Of a stretch of 64,000 nucleotides of DNA, positions 30,089 to 39,601 are shown one piece after another. The notes beneath the pieces were generated by a model. The model was not told the origin of the DNA and did no database searches. It saw only the letters and a program-made list of their open reading frames with translations. Source of the stretch: Paraburkholderia sediminicola (lineage in GTDB: Bacteria > Pseudomonadota > Gammaproteobacteria > Burkholderiales > Burkholderiaceae); contig NZ_CADIKC010000013.1 in NCBI RefSeq assembly GCF_902859805.1, forward strand, positions 62,001 through 126,000, in the 5' to 3' direction. Numbering within the stretch: the stretch's first letter is position 1; each line of letters opens with the position of its first letter. Both the position numbers and the translations under genes were made by a program.

Positions 30089-31351
30089 ATGGATAAACTC
30101 GTCATTGAAGGTGGCTACCCGCTGTCGGGTGAAGTCGTCGTCTCAGGTGCCAAGAACGCGGCGTTGCCGATCCTGTGTGCGAGTCTGCTGAGCGCGGAGC
30201 CGGTGCATCTGGAGAACGTGCCCGACTTGCAGGACGTGCGCACGATGCTCAAGCTGCTCGGCCAGATGGGCGTGCAGATCGAGAGCGGCGAGGGCCGCGT
30301 GTCGCTGGATGCGTCGAAGGTCGACAATCTCGTCGCGCCGTACGAAATGGTCAAGACCATGCGTGCGTCGATTCTCGTGCTCGGCCCGCTGGTCGCGCGC
30401 TTCGGTCACGCTCGCGTGTCGCTGCCGGGCGGCTGCGCAATCGGTGCGCGTCCGGTGGATCAGCACATCAAGGGTCTGCAGGCCATGGGCGCCGAGATCA
30501 CGATCGAGCACGGCTTCATCGAAGCGCGTGCGAAGCGTCTGAAGGGCGCGCGCATCGTGACCGACATGATCACCGTGACGGGTACCGAAAACCTGCTGAT
30601 GGCAGCGGTGCTGGCTGAGGGCGAAACCGTCATTGAGAACGCCGCGCGTGAGCCGGAAGTGGGCGACCTCGCGCATCTGCTGGTCGAGATGGGCGCCAAG
30701 ATCGAAGGCATCGGCACCGACCGTCTGGTGATCCAGGGCGTCGACAAGCTGCATGGTGCAAAGCACACGGTGATTCCGGATCGTATCGAAGCCGGCACGT
30801 TCCTGTGCGCGGTCGCGGCTGCCGGAGGCGATGTGACGCTGCGCAAGGTGCGTCCGCTGATTCTCGAAGCCGTCACCGAAAAGCTGCGTGAAGCCGGCGT
30901 CACGATCGAAGAGGGCGACGACTGGATGCGTGTGCGCATGGACAAGCGTCCGAGCGCGGTGAGCTTCCGCACGTCCGAATATCCGGCGTTCCCGACCGAC
31001 ATGCAGGCGCAGTTCATGGCGCTCAACACGCTCGCGGACGGTACCTCGCAAGTCGTCGAGACGATCTTCGAGAACCGCTACATGCACGTGCAGGAATTGA
31101 ACCGCCTCGGCGCGAGCATCACGATCGACGGCAACACCGCGCTCGTGACCGGCGTCGAGAAGCTGTCCGGCGCGAAGGTGATGGCAACCGACCTGCGTGC
31201 CTCGGCGAGCCTCGTGATCGCCGCGCTGCGTGCCGAAGGTGAAACGCTGATCGACCGTATCTATCACCTGGATCGCGGCTACGACCGGATGGAAACCAAG
31301 CTCAACGCCATCGGCGCCAGGGTGCGCCGTATCTCGGGGAGCCAGGCATGA
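30089..31351 (+). CDS. murA: UDP-N-acetylglucosamine 1-carboxyvinyltransferase
   Basis: MurA, first committed step of peptidoglycan synthesis, transferring enolpyruvate from PEP to UDP-GlcNAc; it is the fosfomycin target. From the Met at 30089 the protein is 420 aa, matching E. coli MurA (419) from its MDK start; the frame is open 99 bp further upstream. Lys22 is in SGAKNAALPIL and the catalytic Cys116 in LPGGCAIGARPVDQHI. The stop overlaps hisG by 4 bp, so cell-wall and histidine genes are coupled here. Confidence 0.97.
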   Translation: MDKLVIEGGYPLSGEVVVSGAKNAALPILCASLLSAEPVHLENVPDLQDVRTMLKLLGQMGVQIESGEGRVSLDASKVDNLVAPYEMVKTMRASILVLGPLVARFGHARVSLPGGCAIGARPVDQHIKGLQAMGAEITIEHGFIEARAKRLKGARIVTDMITVTGTENLLMAAVLAEGETVIENAAREPEVGDLAHLLVEMGAKIEGIGTDRLVIQGVDKLHGAKHTVIPDRIEAGTFLCAVAAAGGDVTLRKVRPLILEAVTEKLREAGVTIEEGDDWMRVRMDKRPSAVSFRTSEYPAFPTDMQAQFMALNTLADGTSQVVETIFENRYMHVQELNRLGASITIDGNTALVTGVEKLSGAKVMATDLRASASLVIAALRAEGETLIDRIYHLDRGYDRMETKLNAIGARVRRISGSQA

Positions 31352-32043
31352 GTTCGATGCCGCAAACGTCGTCGTCGCCGGCCGTGAGCGCACCGCTCAC
31401 GCTGGCTTTGTCGAAAGGGCGTATCTTCGAAGAGACGCTGCCTCTGCTCGCGGCGGCCGGCATTGAAGTCGCCGAAGATCCGGAAACCTCGCGCAAGCTG
31501 ATTCTGCCCACCACCGACGCGAACGTGCGCGTGATCATCGTGCGCGCGACCGACGTGCCGACCTACGTCGAATACGGCGCAGCCGACTTCGGGGTGGCCG
31601 GCAAAGACGTGCTGCTCGAGCACGGCGGCAGCGGGCTATATCAGCCGGTCGATCTGGATATCGCGCGTTGCCGCATGTCGGTCGCGGTGGCGGCCGGTTT
31701 CGATTACGCGAACGCGGTGCGCCAGGGCGCACGTCTGCGCGTGGCGACCAAGTACGTTGAAACGGCACGTGAGCATTTTGCCGCCAAGGGTGTGCACGTC
31801 GACCTGATCAAGCTATACGGTTCGATGGAACTGGCGCCGCTGGTCGGTCTCGCCGACGCGATCGTCGACCTGGTGAGCTCGGGCAATACCTTGCGCGCCA
31901 ACAATCTTGTCGAGGTGGAAGAGATCATGCAGATTTCGTCGCGCCTCGTTGTGAACCAGGCCGCGCTGAAGCTCAAGCGCGCGGCGCTGCGGCCGATCCT
32001 CGATGCGTTCGAACGCGCGTCGAAGGCCGGCGCCGCGGCCTGA
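31348..32043 (+). CDS. hisG: ATP phosphoribosyltransferase, short form
   Basis: First step of histidine synthesis: ATP plus PRPP to phosphoribosyl-ATP. 231 aa, so it is the short HisG lacking the C-terminal regulatory domain; in characterised systems this form needs HisZ for activity and feedback. HisZ is not in this window. Family marks are LALSKGRIFEETLPLL, EYGAADFGVAGKDVLLE and ADAIVDLVSSGNTLRANNL. The first 16 residues are a Ser/Pro-rich extension. It overlaps murA by 4 bp and starts the his run. Confidence 0.95.
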   Translation: MSSMPQTSSSPAVSAPLTLALSKGRIFEETLPLLAAAGIEVAEDPETSRKLILPTTDANVRVIIVRATDVPTYVEYGAADFGVAGKDVLLEHGGSGLYQPVDLDIARCRMSVAVAAGFDYANAVRQGARLRVATKYVETAREHFAAKGVHVDLIKLYGSMELAPLVGLADAIVDLVSSGNTLRANNLVEVEEIMQISSRLVVNQAALKLKRAALRPILDAFERASKAGAAA

Positions 32044-32116
32044 AAAGTTTGACCGCGCTCGTTTGACCACGCTTATTTGACACGATTTAGCGCGCCTTAC
32101 CGAAACGGATACCCGT

Positions 32117-33439
32117 ATGTCTATCAAGATTCGCAAACTCGATTCCAGCGCTCCCGACTTCCAGAAGTCGCTGCATGCGGTGCTCGCGTTCGAGGCGAGC
32201 GAAGACGAAGCAATCGAGCGCTCGGTCGCGCAGATTCTGAACGACGTGAAGGCACGCGGCGATGCTGCGGTGCTCGAGTACACGAACCGCTTCGACCGTG
32301 TCGAGGCGAAGAGCGTCGCGGCGCTCGAGTTGCCGATGTCCGAACTGGAAGCGGCGCTCGAAAGCCTGGAGCCTAAGCGCCGCGCGGCGCTCGAGGCGGC
32401 GGCGGCGCGCGTGCGCGGTTATCACGAGAAGCAGAAGATCGAGTGCGGCAGCCATAGCTGGCAGTACACGGAAGCCGACGGTACCGTGCTTGGCCAGAAG
32501 GTGACGCCGCTGGATCGCGCGGGCATCTATGTGCCGGGTGGCAAGGCGGCGTATCCGTCGTCGGTGCTGATGAACGCGATTCCGGCTCGCGTGGCCGGCG
32601 TGCGCGAAATCGTCATGGTCGTGCCCACGCCGGACGGCGTGAAGAATCCGCTGGTGCTGGCCGCTGCCTTGCTGGGCGGCGTGGATCGCGTGTTTACGAT
32701 TGGCGGCGCGCAGGCGGTGGGCGCATTGGCGTATGGCACGGAAACGGTGCCCGCGGTCGACAAGATCTGCGGCCCGGGCAACGCTTATGTCGCGTCGGCC
32801 AAGCGCCGCGTGTTCGGCACGGTCGGTATCGACATGATCGCCGGGCCGTCGGAGATTCTCGTGCTGTGCGACGGTACGACAGACCCGCGCTGGATCGCGA
32901 TGGACCTGTTCTCGCAAGCCGAGCACGACGAGCTCGCGCAATCCATCCTGCTATGCCCGGACGATGCATTCATCGCCCGCGTACGCGATGCGATCAACGA
33001 ACTGCTGCCGACCATGCCGCGCCAGGACGTAATCCGCGCATCGCTCGAAGGCCGCGGTGCGTTGATCAAGGTGCGCGATATGGCCGAAGCCTGCGCGATC
33101 GCCAACGACATCGCGCCGGAACACCTCGAAATCTCCGCGCTGGAACCGCATCAATGGGGCCAGCTGATCCGCCATGCCGGCGCGATCTTCCTCGGCCGCT
33201 ACACCAGTGAAAGCCTCGGCGACTACTGCGCGGGACCGAATCACGTGCTGCCTACGTCGCGTACCGCACGGTTCTCGTCACCGCTGGGCGTCTACGATTT
33301 CTTCAAGCGTTCGAGCGTGATCGAGGTCAGTGCGGACGGCGCGCAGACGCTTGGCGAGATCGCCGCCGAGCTCGCTTACGGCGAAGGCCTGCAGGCGCAT
33401 GCCCGCAGCGCCGAATACCGGATGCGGCAGAACGGCTAA
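32117..33439 (+). CDS. hisD: Histidinol dehydrogenase
   Basis: HisD, 440 aa, zinc- and NAD-dependent; oxidises histidinol to histidine in two steps. Family marks are RAGIYVPGGKAAYPSSVLMN, KICGPGNAYVASAKR, DMIAGPSEILVLCD, the DLFSQAEHDELAQSILL region with the metal-site Gln and His, and FLGRYTSESLGDYCAGPNHV. It follows hisG after 73 bp. Confidence 0.97.
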   Translation: MSIKIRKLDSSAPDFQKSLHAVLAFEASEDEAIERSVAQILNDVKARGDAAVLEYTNRFDRVEAKSVAALELPMSELEAALESLEPKRRAALEAAAARVRGYHEKQKIECGSHSWQYTEADGTVLGQKVTPLDRAGIYVPGGKAAYPSSVLMNAIPARVAGVREIVMVVPTPDGVKNPLVLAAALLGGVDRVFTIGGAQAVGALAYGTETVPAVDKICGPGNAYVASAKRRVFGTVGIDMIAGPSEILVLCDGTTDPRWIAMDLFSQAEHDELAQSILLCPDDAFIARVRDAINELLPTMPRQDVIRASLEGRGALIKVRDMAEACAIANDIAPEHLEISALEPHQWGQLIRHAGAIFLGRYTSESLGDYCAGPNHVLPTSRTARFSSPLGVYDFFKRSSVIEVSADGAQTLGEIAAELAYGEGLQAHARSAEYRMRQNG

Positions 33440-33629
33440 GCGCGGCTGACCGCGACGAGCCGGAATACGGAGCAGGCGGGCATCGAACCGGTGTCCGCGA
33501 ACGCTGCCGACGGATTACGCGCGGTTTCCCGTTAAATAACGACAATACAGACCAACCTGGGGCAGTCCGCAAGCCGCCGATACATCGATACCTGGCCGGC
33601 GTCTCCCGTGCGGCCCGGTCCACTGACTT

Positions 33630-34700
33630 ATGACGACACCTCAAGACATCATCCGCCGCGACGTGCTCGCGATGACGAGCTACCCGGTTCCGGACGCCAC
33701 GGGCTATATCAAGCTCGACGCCATGGAGAATCCGTTCTCGCTGCCGCCGGTGCTCGCCGCCCATCTGGGCGAGCATCTGGCCGGCGTCGCGCTGAACCGC
33801 TACCCGGCGCCGCGTCCGGAAGCGCTGATCGAAAAGATCAAGCGCGTGATGGGCGTGCCCGCGGGTTGCGACGTGCTGCTCGGCAACGGCTCGGATGAAA
33901 TCATCAGCATGGTGTCGGTGGCGTGCGCGAAGCCGGGCGCCAAAGTGCTCGCGCCAATGCCGGGTTTTGTGATGTATCAGATGTCGGCGAAGCTGGCGAA
34001 TCTGGAATTCATCGGCGTGCCGCTGAATCCCGATTTCACGCTCGACACCGAAGCGATGCTGGCGGCGATCGCCGAGCACGAGCCGGCGGTCATCTATCTG
34101 GCCTATCCGAACAACCCGACCGGCACGCTGTACGACGACGCGGATATGGAGCGCATCATCGCTGCGGCGAACAAAAGCCTGGTGGTGATCGACGAGGCCT
34201 ACCAGCCGTTCGCGCAGCAAAGCTGGCTGCCGCGCGCCGATGCGTTCGACAACGTCGTCGTCATGCGTACGGTGTCCAAGCTCGGTCTGGCCGGCATCCG
34301 CCTGGGTTATCTGGTCGGCAAGCCCGCCTGGCTCACCGAATTCGACAAGGTGCGCCCGCCCTACAACACCAACGTACTGACGCAAGCCGCTGCGGATTTT
34401 CTGCTCGACCACGTCGACGTGCTCGACGCCCAGGCCGAGCAACTGCGCGAAGAACGCACGAAACTTGCGAAGGCCGTGGCCCAATTGCCGGGCGCCGAAG
34501 TGTTCCCGAGCGCCGGCAACTTCCTGCTGGTGCGGGTGCCTGACGCATCCGTTATGTTCGAAACGCTGCTGGCAGCACGGGTTTTGATCAAAAACGTGAG
34601 TAAAATGCATCCATTGCTGGTCAATTGCGTGCGTTTGACCGTCGGTTCGCCCGAAGAAAACGCCCAATTGATCGCCGGACTGAAACTCGTGTTGCACTGA
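33630..34700 (+). CDS. hisC: Histidinol-phosphate aminotransferase
   Basis: PLP-dependent class I/II aminotransferase of 356 aa that converts imidazole acetol phosphate to histidinol phosphate with glutamate. The PLP lysine is K217 in TVSKLGLAGIRLGYL; LAYPNNPTGTLY and VVIDEAYQPF give the substrate/PLP pocket. The ATG follows a 190-bp gap after hisD, longer than elsewhere in the operon; I see no clear promoter in it. Confidence 0.95.
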   Translation: MTTPQDIIRRDVLAMTSYPVPDATGYIKLDAMENPFSLPPVLAAHLGEHLAGVALNRYPAPRPEALIEKIKRVMGVPAGCDVLLGNGSDEIISMVSVACAKPGAKVLAPMPGFVMYQMSAKLANLEFIGVPLNPDFTLDTEAMLAAIAEHEPAVIYLAYPNNPTGTLYDDADMERIIAAANKSLVVIDEAYQPFAQQSWLPRADAFDNVVVMRTVSKLGLAGIRLGYLVGKPAWLTEFDKVRPPYNTNVLTQAAADFLLDHVDVLDAQAEQLREERTKLAKAVAQLPGAEVFPSAGNFLLVRVPDASVMFETLLAARVLIKNVSKMHPLLVNCVRLTVGSPEENAQLIAGLKLVLH

Positions 34701-34814
34701 ACGGCGTGCTGAATGGCCGCGTGAGCGCTTTTCCGTACTGCGAAAAGCGCGCGCGGTCCGCCGTGTTCCCATCCCACACTACTATCGCTTTCTAGCTAGA
34801 TTCGAGGAATTACC

Positions 34815-35402
34815 ATGCGCCTTGCGGAAGTCGTTCGCAACACAAGCGAAACGCAGATCCGTGTGAAGATCAATCTGGACGGCACCGGTCAGCAGAAGCT
34901 GGCCACCGGTGTGCCGTTTCTTGATCACATGCTCGACCAGATCGCACGACACGGCTTGTTCGATCTGGACATCGAAGCGCATGGCGACCTCGAAATCGAC
35001 GACCACCACACGGTCGAAGACGTCGGCATCACGCTCGGCCAGGCTGTCGCGAAGGCAATTGGAGACCGCAAGGGCATCCGCCGCTACGGTCATTCTTACG
35101 TGCCGCTCGACGAAGCGCTGTCGCGCGTTGTGATCGATTTTTCCGGTCGTCCGGGTCTCGAATTCCATGTGCCGTTCACGCGCGCGCGCATCGGCACGTT
35201 CGACGTCGATCTCTCCATCGAATTTTTCCGCGGCTTCGTCAATCACGCCGGCGTCACGCTGCACATCGACAACCTGCGCGGCCTGAACGCCCATCATCAG
35301 ATGGAAACGGTGTTCAAGGCCTTCGGGCGTGCATTGCGCATGGCCGTCGAGATGGACGAACGCGCGGCGGGACAGATTCCGTCGACCAAGGGCAGCCTTT
35401 AA
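34815..35402 (+). CDS. hisB: Imidazoleglycerol-phosphate dehydratase
   Basis: Mono-functional IGP dehydratase of 195 aa (no fused phosphatase). Manganese-binding histidine motifs are visible: FLDHMLDQIARHG, DDHHTVEDVGI, and in the second half FVNHAGVTLHI and NAHHQMETVFKAFGRAL. The histidinol phosphatase must be encoded elsewhere. AGGAAT precedes the start. It lies between hisC and the marC-type gene. Confidence 0.97.
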   Translation: MRLAEVVRNTSETQIRVKINLDGTGQQKLATGVPFLDHMLDQIARHGLFDLDIEAHGDLEIDDHHTVEDVGITLGQAVAKAIGDRKGIRRYGHSYVPLDEALSRVVIDFSGRPGLEFHVPFTRARIGTFDVDLSIEFFRGFVNHAGVTLHIDNLRGLNAHHQMETVFKAFGRALRMAVEMDERAAGQIPSTKGSL

Positions 35403-35461
35403 GCGCTCATTTACCAGCCTCGTGACCAGGACCGGCTGCGCTTGCCCGCACCCGGTGTGCG

Positions 35462-36082
35462 ATGGATATTCTGAAGTCGTTTATTTCGCTGCTGGCGTTG
35501 ATCAACCCGGTTGGCGCCATCCCGTTCTTCATGAGCCTGACGGCGCATCAGGGCGACGCCGAGCGGCGTAGAACGATCCGTATCGCGGCGATTTCGGTGT
35601 TCTGCGTGATTGCGGTGACCACGCTGCTCGGACAGCAGATCATCAGCTTCTTCGGCATTTCGGTCGGCTCGCTCGAAGTGGGCGGCGGAATCATCATGCT
35701 GCTGATGGCCATCAACATGCTGAACGCGCAGATCGGCAACAGCCGTTCGACGGCGGAAGAGCGCGATGAGGCCGAGCAGAAGGACAACATCGCGGTTGTA
35801 CCGCTGGCGATTCCGCTGCTGACCGGTCCGGGCGCGATCAGCACCACGATCATTTATGCGGCCAGCTCGGCGCACTGGTACGACCGGCTGAGTCTCGTTG
35901 CGATCGGCGCGGTGCTGGCGGTGATCTGCTTTTTTTCGCTGCGCCTTGCTGAACCGATTGCCCGTTGGGTCGGTCGCACGGGTATCAACATCGGCACGCG
36001 GCTCATGGGTTTGATGTTATCGGCGCTGGCGGTGGAATTCATCGTCGATGGATTGAAGGCATTGCTGCCTAACTTGAAATGA
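35462..36082 (+). CDS. MarC/YchE family membrane protein
   Basis: Integral membrane protein of 206 aa with six predicted helices. The family marks LINPVGAIPFFMSLTA at the N-terminus, GGGIIMLLMAINML and AIPLLTGPGAISTTIIY are clear. The function of MarC proteins is unknown; an early link to multiple antibiotic resistance was not upheld. It sits inside the his operon and its stop overlaps hisH by 4 bp, so it is translated with the histidine genes although no pathway role is known. Confidence 0.93.
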   Translation: MDILKSFISLLALINPVGAIPFFMSLTAHQGDAERRRTIRIAAISVFCVIAVTTLLGQQIISFFGISVGSLEVGGGIIMLLMAINMLNAQIGNSRSTAEERDEAEQKDNIAVVPLAIPLLTGPGAISTTIIYAASSAHWYDRLSLVAIGAVLAVICFFSLRLAEPIARWVGRTGINIGTRLMGLMLSALAVEFIVDGLKALLPNLK

Positions 36083-36720
36083 AAACTTCGATAGCGATTG
36101 TGGATTACGGAATGGGCAACCTGCGCTCGGTTGCTCAGGCATTGCGCAAAGCCGCGCCGGAAGCGGACGTGGCGATCGTCGACCGGCCCGAAGCGATCCG
36201 CTCGGCCGACCGCGTGGTGCTGCCCGGCCAGGGCGCCATGCCGGACTGCATGCGCAGTCTGGCCGAATCCGGCCTGCAGGAGGCGGTCATCGAAGCCTCG
36301 CGCAGCAAGCCGCTGATGGGCGTGTGCGTCGGCGAGCAGATGCTGTTCGACTGGAGCGCCGAGGGTGATACGCCCGGCCTCGGCTTGTTGCCCGGCAAGG
36401 TGCTGCGTTTCGACCTGGAAGGCCAGGTGCAGGACGACGGCTCGCGCTTCAAGGTCCCGCAAATGGGCTGGAACCGCGTGCGCCAGGCGCAGCCGCATCC
36501 GTTGTGGGACGGCGTCGCCGATAACGCGTTCTTCTACTTCGTGCACAGCTATTACGTCGCGCCGGACAACGCCGCCCATACCTCGGGCGAAACGGTGTAC
36601 GGTGTGCCCTTTACCTCGGCGGTGGCGCGGGATAACATCTTCGCGACCCAATTCCACCCGGAAAAGAGCGCCGAAGCGGGGCTGCGCGTGTATCGCAACT
36701 TCGTGCACTGGAACCCGTGA
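36079..36720 (+). CDS. hisH: Imidazole glycerol phosphate synthase, glutaminase subunit
   Basis: Class I glutamine amidotransferase of 213 aa that supplies ammonia to HisF. The catalytic triad is Cys83 in GVCVGEQMLF, with His193 and Glu195 in TQFHPEKSAEAG. The oxyanion strand reads VVLPGQGAMPDC. The start overlaps the marC-type gene stop as ATGA. Confidence 0.97.
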   Translation: MKTSIAIVDYGMGNLRSVAQALRKAAPEADVAIVDRPEAIRSADRVVLPGQGAMPDCMRSLAESGLQEAVIEASRSKPLMGVCVGEQMLFDWSAEGDTPGLGLLPGKVLRFDLEGQVQDDGSRFKVPQMGWNRVRQAQPHPLWDGVADNAFFYFVHSYYVAPDNAAHTSGETVYGVPFTSAVARDNIFATQFHPEKSAEAGLRVYRNFVHWNP

Positions 36721-36934
36721 GCGCCTTTCTTCATCCTGTTGCCCAACGCCGTTCCGCCACACGCGGAACGTCGGCCGTGCGCCACAACCGCAGCAAGACG
36801 ATTTCGCTTCACTACGGCGCTCCGCAAGGGCGTCGAAAGAGTTGTACTAAACTAGCGAAACGGCGTTATGGCGGGCTGGCTTGTCAGCCGCTGCCGCCGA
36901 CCTTCAACCACCTCCCAGACAACACCCGATTGCT

Positions 36935-37687
36935 ATGCTGCTGATTCCCGCCATCGACCTGAAAGATGGTCACTGTGTACGCCTCAAACAGGGCGATATG
37001 GACCAGGCGACGATATTTTCCGAGGAACCGGCGGCGATGGCCCGACATTGGGTCGATCGCGGCGCCCGCCGTCTGCACCTCGTCGACCTGAATGGCGCGT
37101 TCGCCGGCAAGCCGAAAAATGAAGACGCGATTCGCGCGATCATCGAGGAAGTGGGCGGCGAGATTCCCGTCCAGCTGGGCGGCGGCATCCGCGATCTGAA
37201 CACGATCGAGCGTTATCTGGACGACGGTTTGTCGTACGTCATCATCGGCACGGCTGCGGTGAAGAATCCCGGCTTCCTGCAGGATGCATGCACGGCTTTC
37301 GGCGGCCATATCATCGTTGGCCTGGATGCGAAAGACGGCAAGGTCGCCACCGACGGCTGGAGCAAGCTGACCGGCCATGAAGTGGCTGATCTGGCGCGCA
37401 AGTTCGAGGATTACGGCTGCGAGTCGATCATCTACACCGACATCGGCCGTGACGGCATGCTCCAGGGCATCAACATCGAAGCGACGGTGCGTCTCGCCCG
37501 CGCGGTGAAGATTCCGGTGATCGCGAGCGGCGGTTTGTCGAACCTGACGGACATCGAGTCGTTGTGCGAAGTCGAGGACGAAGGCATCGAAGGCGTGATT
37601 TGCGGCCGGGCGATCTACTCGGGCGATCTGGACTTCGCGGCGGCGCAAACTCTCGCGGACCGGTTGCGCGAATCGGACGACGCTTAA
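36935..37687 (+). CDS. hisA: ProFAR isomerase
   Basis: 1-(5-phosphoribosyl)-5-[(5-phosphoribosylamino)methylideneamino]imidazole-4-carboxamide isomerase, a TIM barrel of 250 aa. The catalytic Asp8 is in PAIDLKDGHCVRL and the second acid in YTDIGRDGMLQG. LGGGIRDLNTIERYLDDG and IASGGLSNLTDIESL are the phosphate sites. The start at 36935 gives the family N-terminus; the frame is open 54 bp further up. It follows a 214-bp gap after hisH. Confidence 0.97.
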   Translation: MLLIPAIDLKDGHCVRLKQGDMDQATIFSEEPAAMARHWVDRGARRLHLVDLNGAFAGKPKNEDAIRAIIEEVGGEIPVQLGGGIRDLNTIERYLDDGLSYVIIGTAAVKNPGFLQDACTAFGGHIIVGLDAKDGKVATDGWSKLTGHEVADLARKFEDYGCESIIYTDIGRDGMLQGINIEATVRLARAVKIPVIASGGLSNLTDIESLCEVEDEGIEGVICGRAIYSGDLDFAAAQTLADRLRESDDA

Positions 37688-37920
37688 GGCTCCAGGTTCG
37701 AAGCGTCGCGATCGGCTCGGAGTCGACGCGGCCGCGGACCTGGAACGGACTGGAAGCGGCGGACACAACCGCGCGTCCCGAAAGCGCGTCAAGCCGCTTG
37801 CTGGTGTCTTCGGCACATTTCCGGCTTCCGGCCTGACGCGGCGAGCAGCGCCGGCACAGTGCCGCTCGTGAAGATTCAGGCGAGCGGCCTCATCAGCGGT
37901 ATTGGCAGAATTGCACGATT

Positions 37921-38694
37921 ATGGCTCTAGCTAAACGCATCATCCCCTGTCTCGACGTCACGGCTGGCCGCGTGGTCAAGGGCGTCAACTTCGTCGAACT
38001 GCGCGACGCGGGCGACCCGGTCGAAATCGCGCGCCGCTACGACGATCAGGGCGCCGACGAACTCACCTTTCTCGACATCACCGCCACCTCCGACCAGCGC
38101 GATCTGATCCTGCCGATCATCGAAGCAGTTGCCTCCCAGGTGTTCATTCCGCTGACGGTCGGCGGCGGCGTGCGCGCGGTCGAAGACGTGCGGCGGCTGT
38201 TGAACGCGGGCGCGGACAAGATCAGCATGAACTCGTCGGCGGTCGCGAATCCGCAACTCGTGCGTGACGCGACGGACAAATACGGCTCGCAATGCATCGT
38301 CGTCGCTATCGACGCGAAGCGCGTGTCCGCGGACGGCGAAGCGCCGCGCTGGGAAGTTTTCACGCATGGCGGCCGCAAGGCCACCGGCCTCGAAGCCGTC
38401 GAATGGGCGCGCAAGATGGCCGAACTGGGCGCGGGCGAAATCCTGCTGACCAGCATGGACCGCGACGGCACCAAGAGCGGCTTCGATCTCGCGCTCACGC
38501 GGGCGGTGTCCGATGCGGTATCGATTCCGGTGATCGCCTCGGGCGGCGTCGGTTCGCTGCAGCATCTGGCCGACGGTATCAAGAGCGGCCACGCGGACGC
38601 CGTGCTCGCCGCCAGCATCTTCCACTACGGCGAACACACCGTGGGCGAGGCCAAGCGCTTTATGGCCGATCAAGGCATTTCGGTGAGGTTGTGA
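37921..38694 (+). CDS. hisF: Imidazole glycerol phosphate synthase, cyclase subunit
   Basis: TIM-barrel cyclase of 257 aa that, with HisH, forms imidazole glycerol phosphate and AICAR. The catalytic Asp11 is in IPCLDVTAGRVVKGVNF and the second Asp in VVAIDAKRVS. The phosphate sites are LTVGGGVRAVEDV and IASGGVGSLQHL. A 233-bp gap precedes it in which I see no gene. hisI starts one base after its stop. Confidence 0.97.
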   Translation: MALAKRIIPCLDVTAGRVVKGVNFVELRDAGDPVEIARRYDDQGADELTFLDITATSDQRDLILPIIEAVASQVFIPLTVGGGVRAVEDVRRLLNAGADKISMNSSAVANPQLVRDATDKYGSQCIVVAIDAKRVSADGEAPRWEVFTHGGRKATGLEAVEWARKMAELGAGEILLTSMDRDGTKSGFDLALTRAVSDAVSIPVIASGGVGSLQHLADGIKSGHADAVLAASIFHYGEHTVGEAKRFMADQGISVRL

Positions 38695-38695
38695 C

Positions 38696-39106
38696 GTGGT
38701 GAATTCCTCGGCAGTAGAGTGGCTGGACAAGGTCAGGTGGGACGCGAACGGCCTCGTGCCGGTGATCGCGCAGGAAGCGTCGACCAACGACGTCCTGATG
38801 TTCGCGTGGATGAACCGCGAAGCCCTGGCGAAAACCATTGAATTGGGCCGTGCGGTGTACTTCTCGCGTTCGCGCCAACGCTTGTGGTTCAAAGGCGAAG
38901 AGTCCGGCCACGTGCAGCATGTGCATGAAGTGCGGCTCGATTGCGACGAAGACGTCGTACTGCTGAAGGTCGAGCAGGTGTCGGGCATTGCGTGCCACAC
39001 CGGCCGCCACTCGTGCTTTTTCCAGAAATTCGAAGGCACGGTTGAAGATGGCGACTGGGTCGCCGTCGATCCCGTGTTGAAAGATCCCGAACACATCTAC
39101 AAATGA
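38696..39106 (+). CDS. hisI: Phosphoribosyl-AMP cyclohydrolase
   Basis: HisI, 136 aa, opens the adenine ring of phosphoribosyl-AMP; zinc dependent. The metal ligands are in RLDCDEDVVLLKVEQVSG and GIACHTGRHSCFFQ (Cys and His). Other marks are MFAWMNREALAKTIELG and YFSRSRQRLWFKGEESGH. The start is GTG one base after the hisF stop, and the stop overlaps hisE as ATGA. HisI and HisE are separate proteins here. Confidence 0.96.
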   Translation: MVNSSAVEWLDKVRWDANGLVPVIAQEASTNDVLMFAWMNREALAKTIELGRAVYFSRSRQRLWFKGEESGHVQHVHEVRLDCDEDVVLLKVEQVSGIACHTGRHSCFFQKFEGTVEDGDWVAVDPVLKDPEHIYK

Positions 39107-39495
39107 CGCAATCCACGCAATCCACCGAATCGGCTTCGTCCACGAAGGACACGCTGCTGCGCCTTGCGGCCATCATCGACAGCCGCAAGGGCGGCGATCC
39201 GGACGTCTCGTACGTGTCGCGCCTGTTCCACAAAGGCGATGACGCGATTCTCAAGAAGATCGGCGAAGAGGCCACCGAAGTCGTGCTGGCCGCCAAAGAC
39301 ACGCGTCACGGCGGCGCGCCGAAAGCGCTGGTCGGCGAAGTGGCGGACCTCTGGTTCCACTGCCTCGTGATGCTGTCGCATTTCGACCTGAGCCCGGCGG
39401 ACGTGCTCGCCGAACTCGAGCGTCGCGAAGGCCTGTCGGGCATCGAGGAAAAGGCGCTGCGCAAGAGCCGTGAGCGCGAAGAGAACGGCGACTGA
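39103..39495 (+). CDS. hisE: Phosphoribosyl-ATP pyrophosphatase
   Basis: HisE, 130 aa, removes pyrophosphate from phosphoribosyl-ATP. The MazG-like helical motif is KKIGEEATEVVLAAKD followed by GEVADLWFHCLVMLSHF, with the acidic magnesium-binding residues. The first 17 residues are a Ser/Thr-rich extension. Last his gene in the run. Confidence 0.95.
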   Translation: MTQSTQSTESASSTKDTLLRLAAIIDSRKGGDPDVSYVSRLFHKGDDAILKKIGEEATEVVLAAKDTRHGGAPKALVGEVADLWFHCLVMLSHFDLSPADVLAELERREGLSGIEEKALRKSREREENGD

Positions 39496-39601
39496 TTGTC
39501 GCCACCTTGTCCTTACCTTGTCAGCCGCGTCTTGAAGTGGCGAACGTCGGCACCCACATTGCACTGAACGAACAGGATCGCATCCTCGGGAGGACGCAAG
39601 C

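Noticed and set aside
33327..34772. 481-codon minus-strand frame opposite hisC
   Set aside because: Antisense of a strongly recognised HisC; no plausible start signal or domain.
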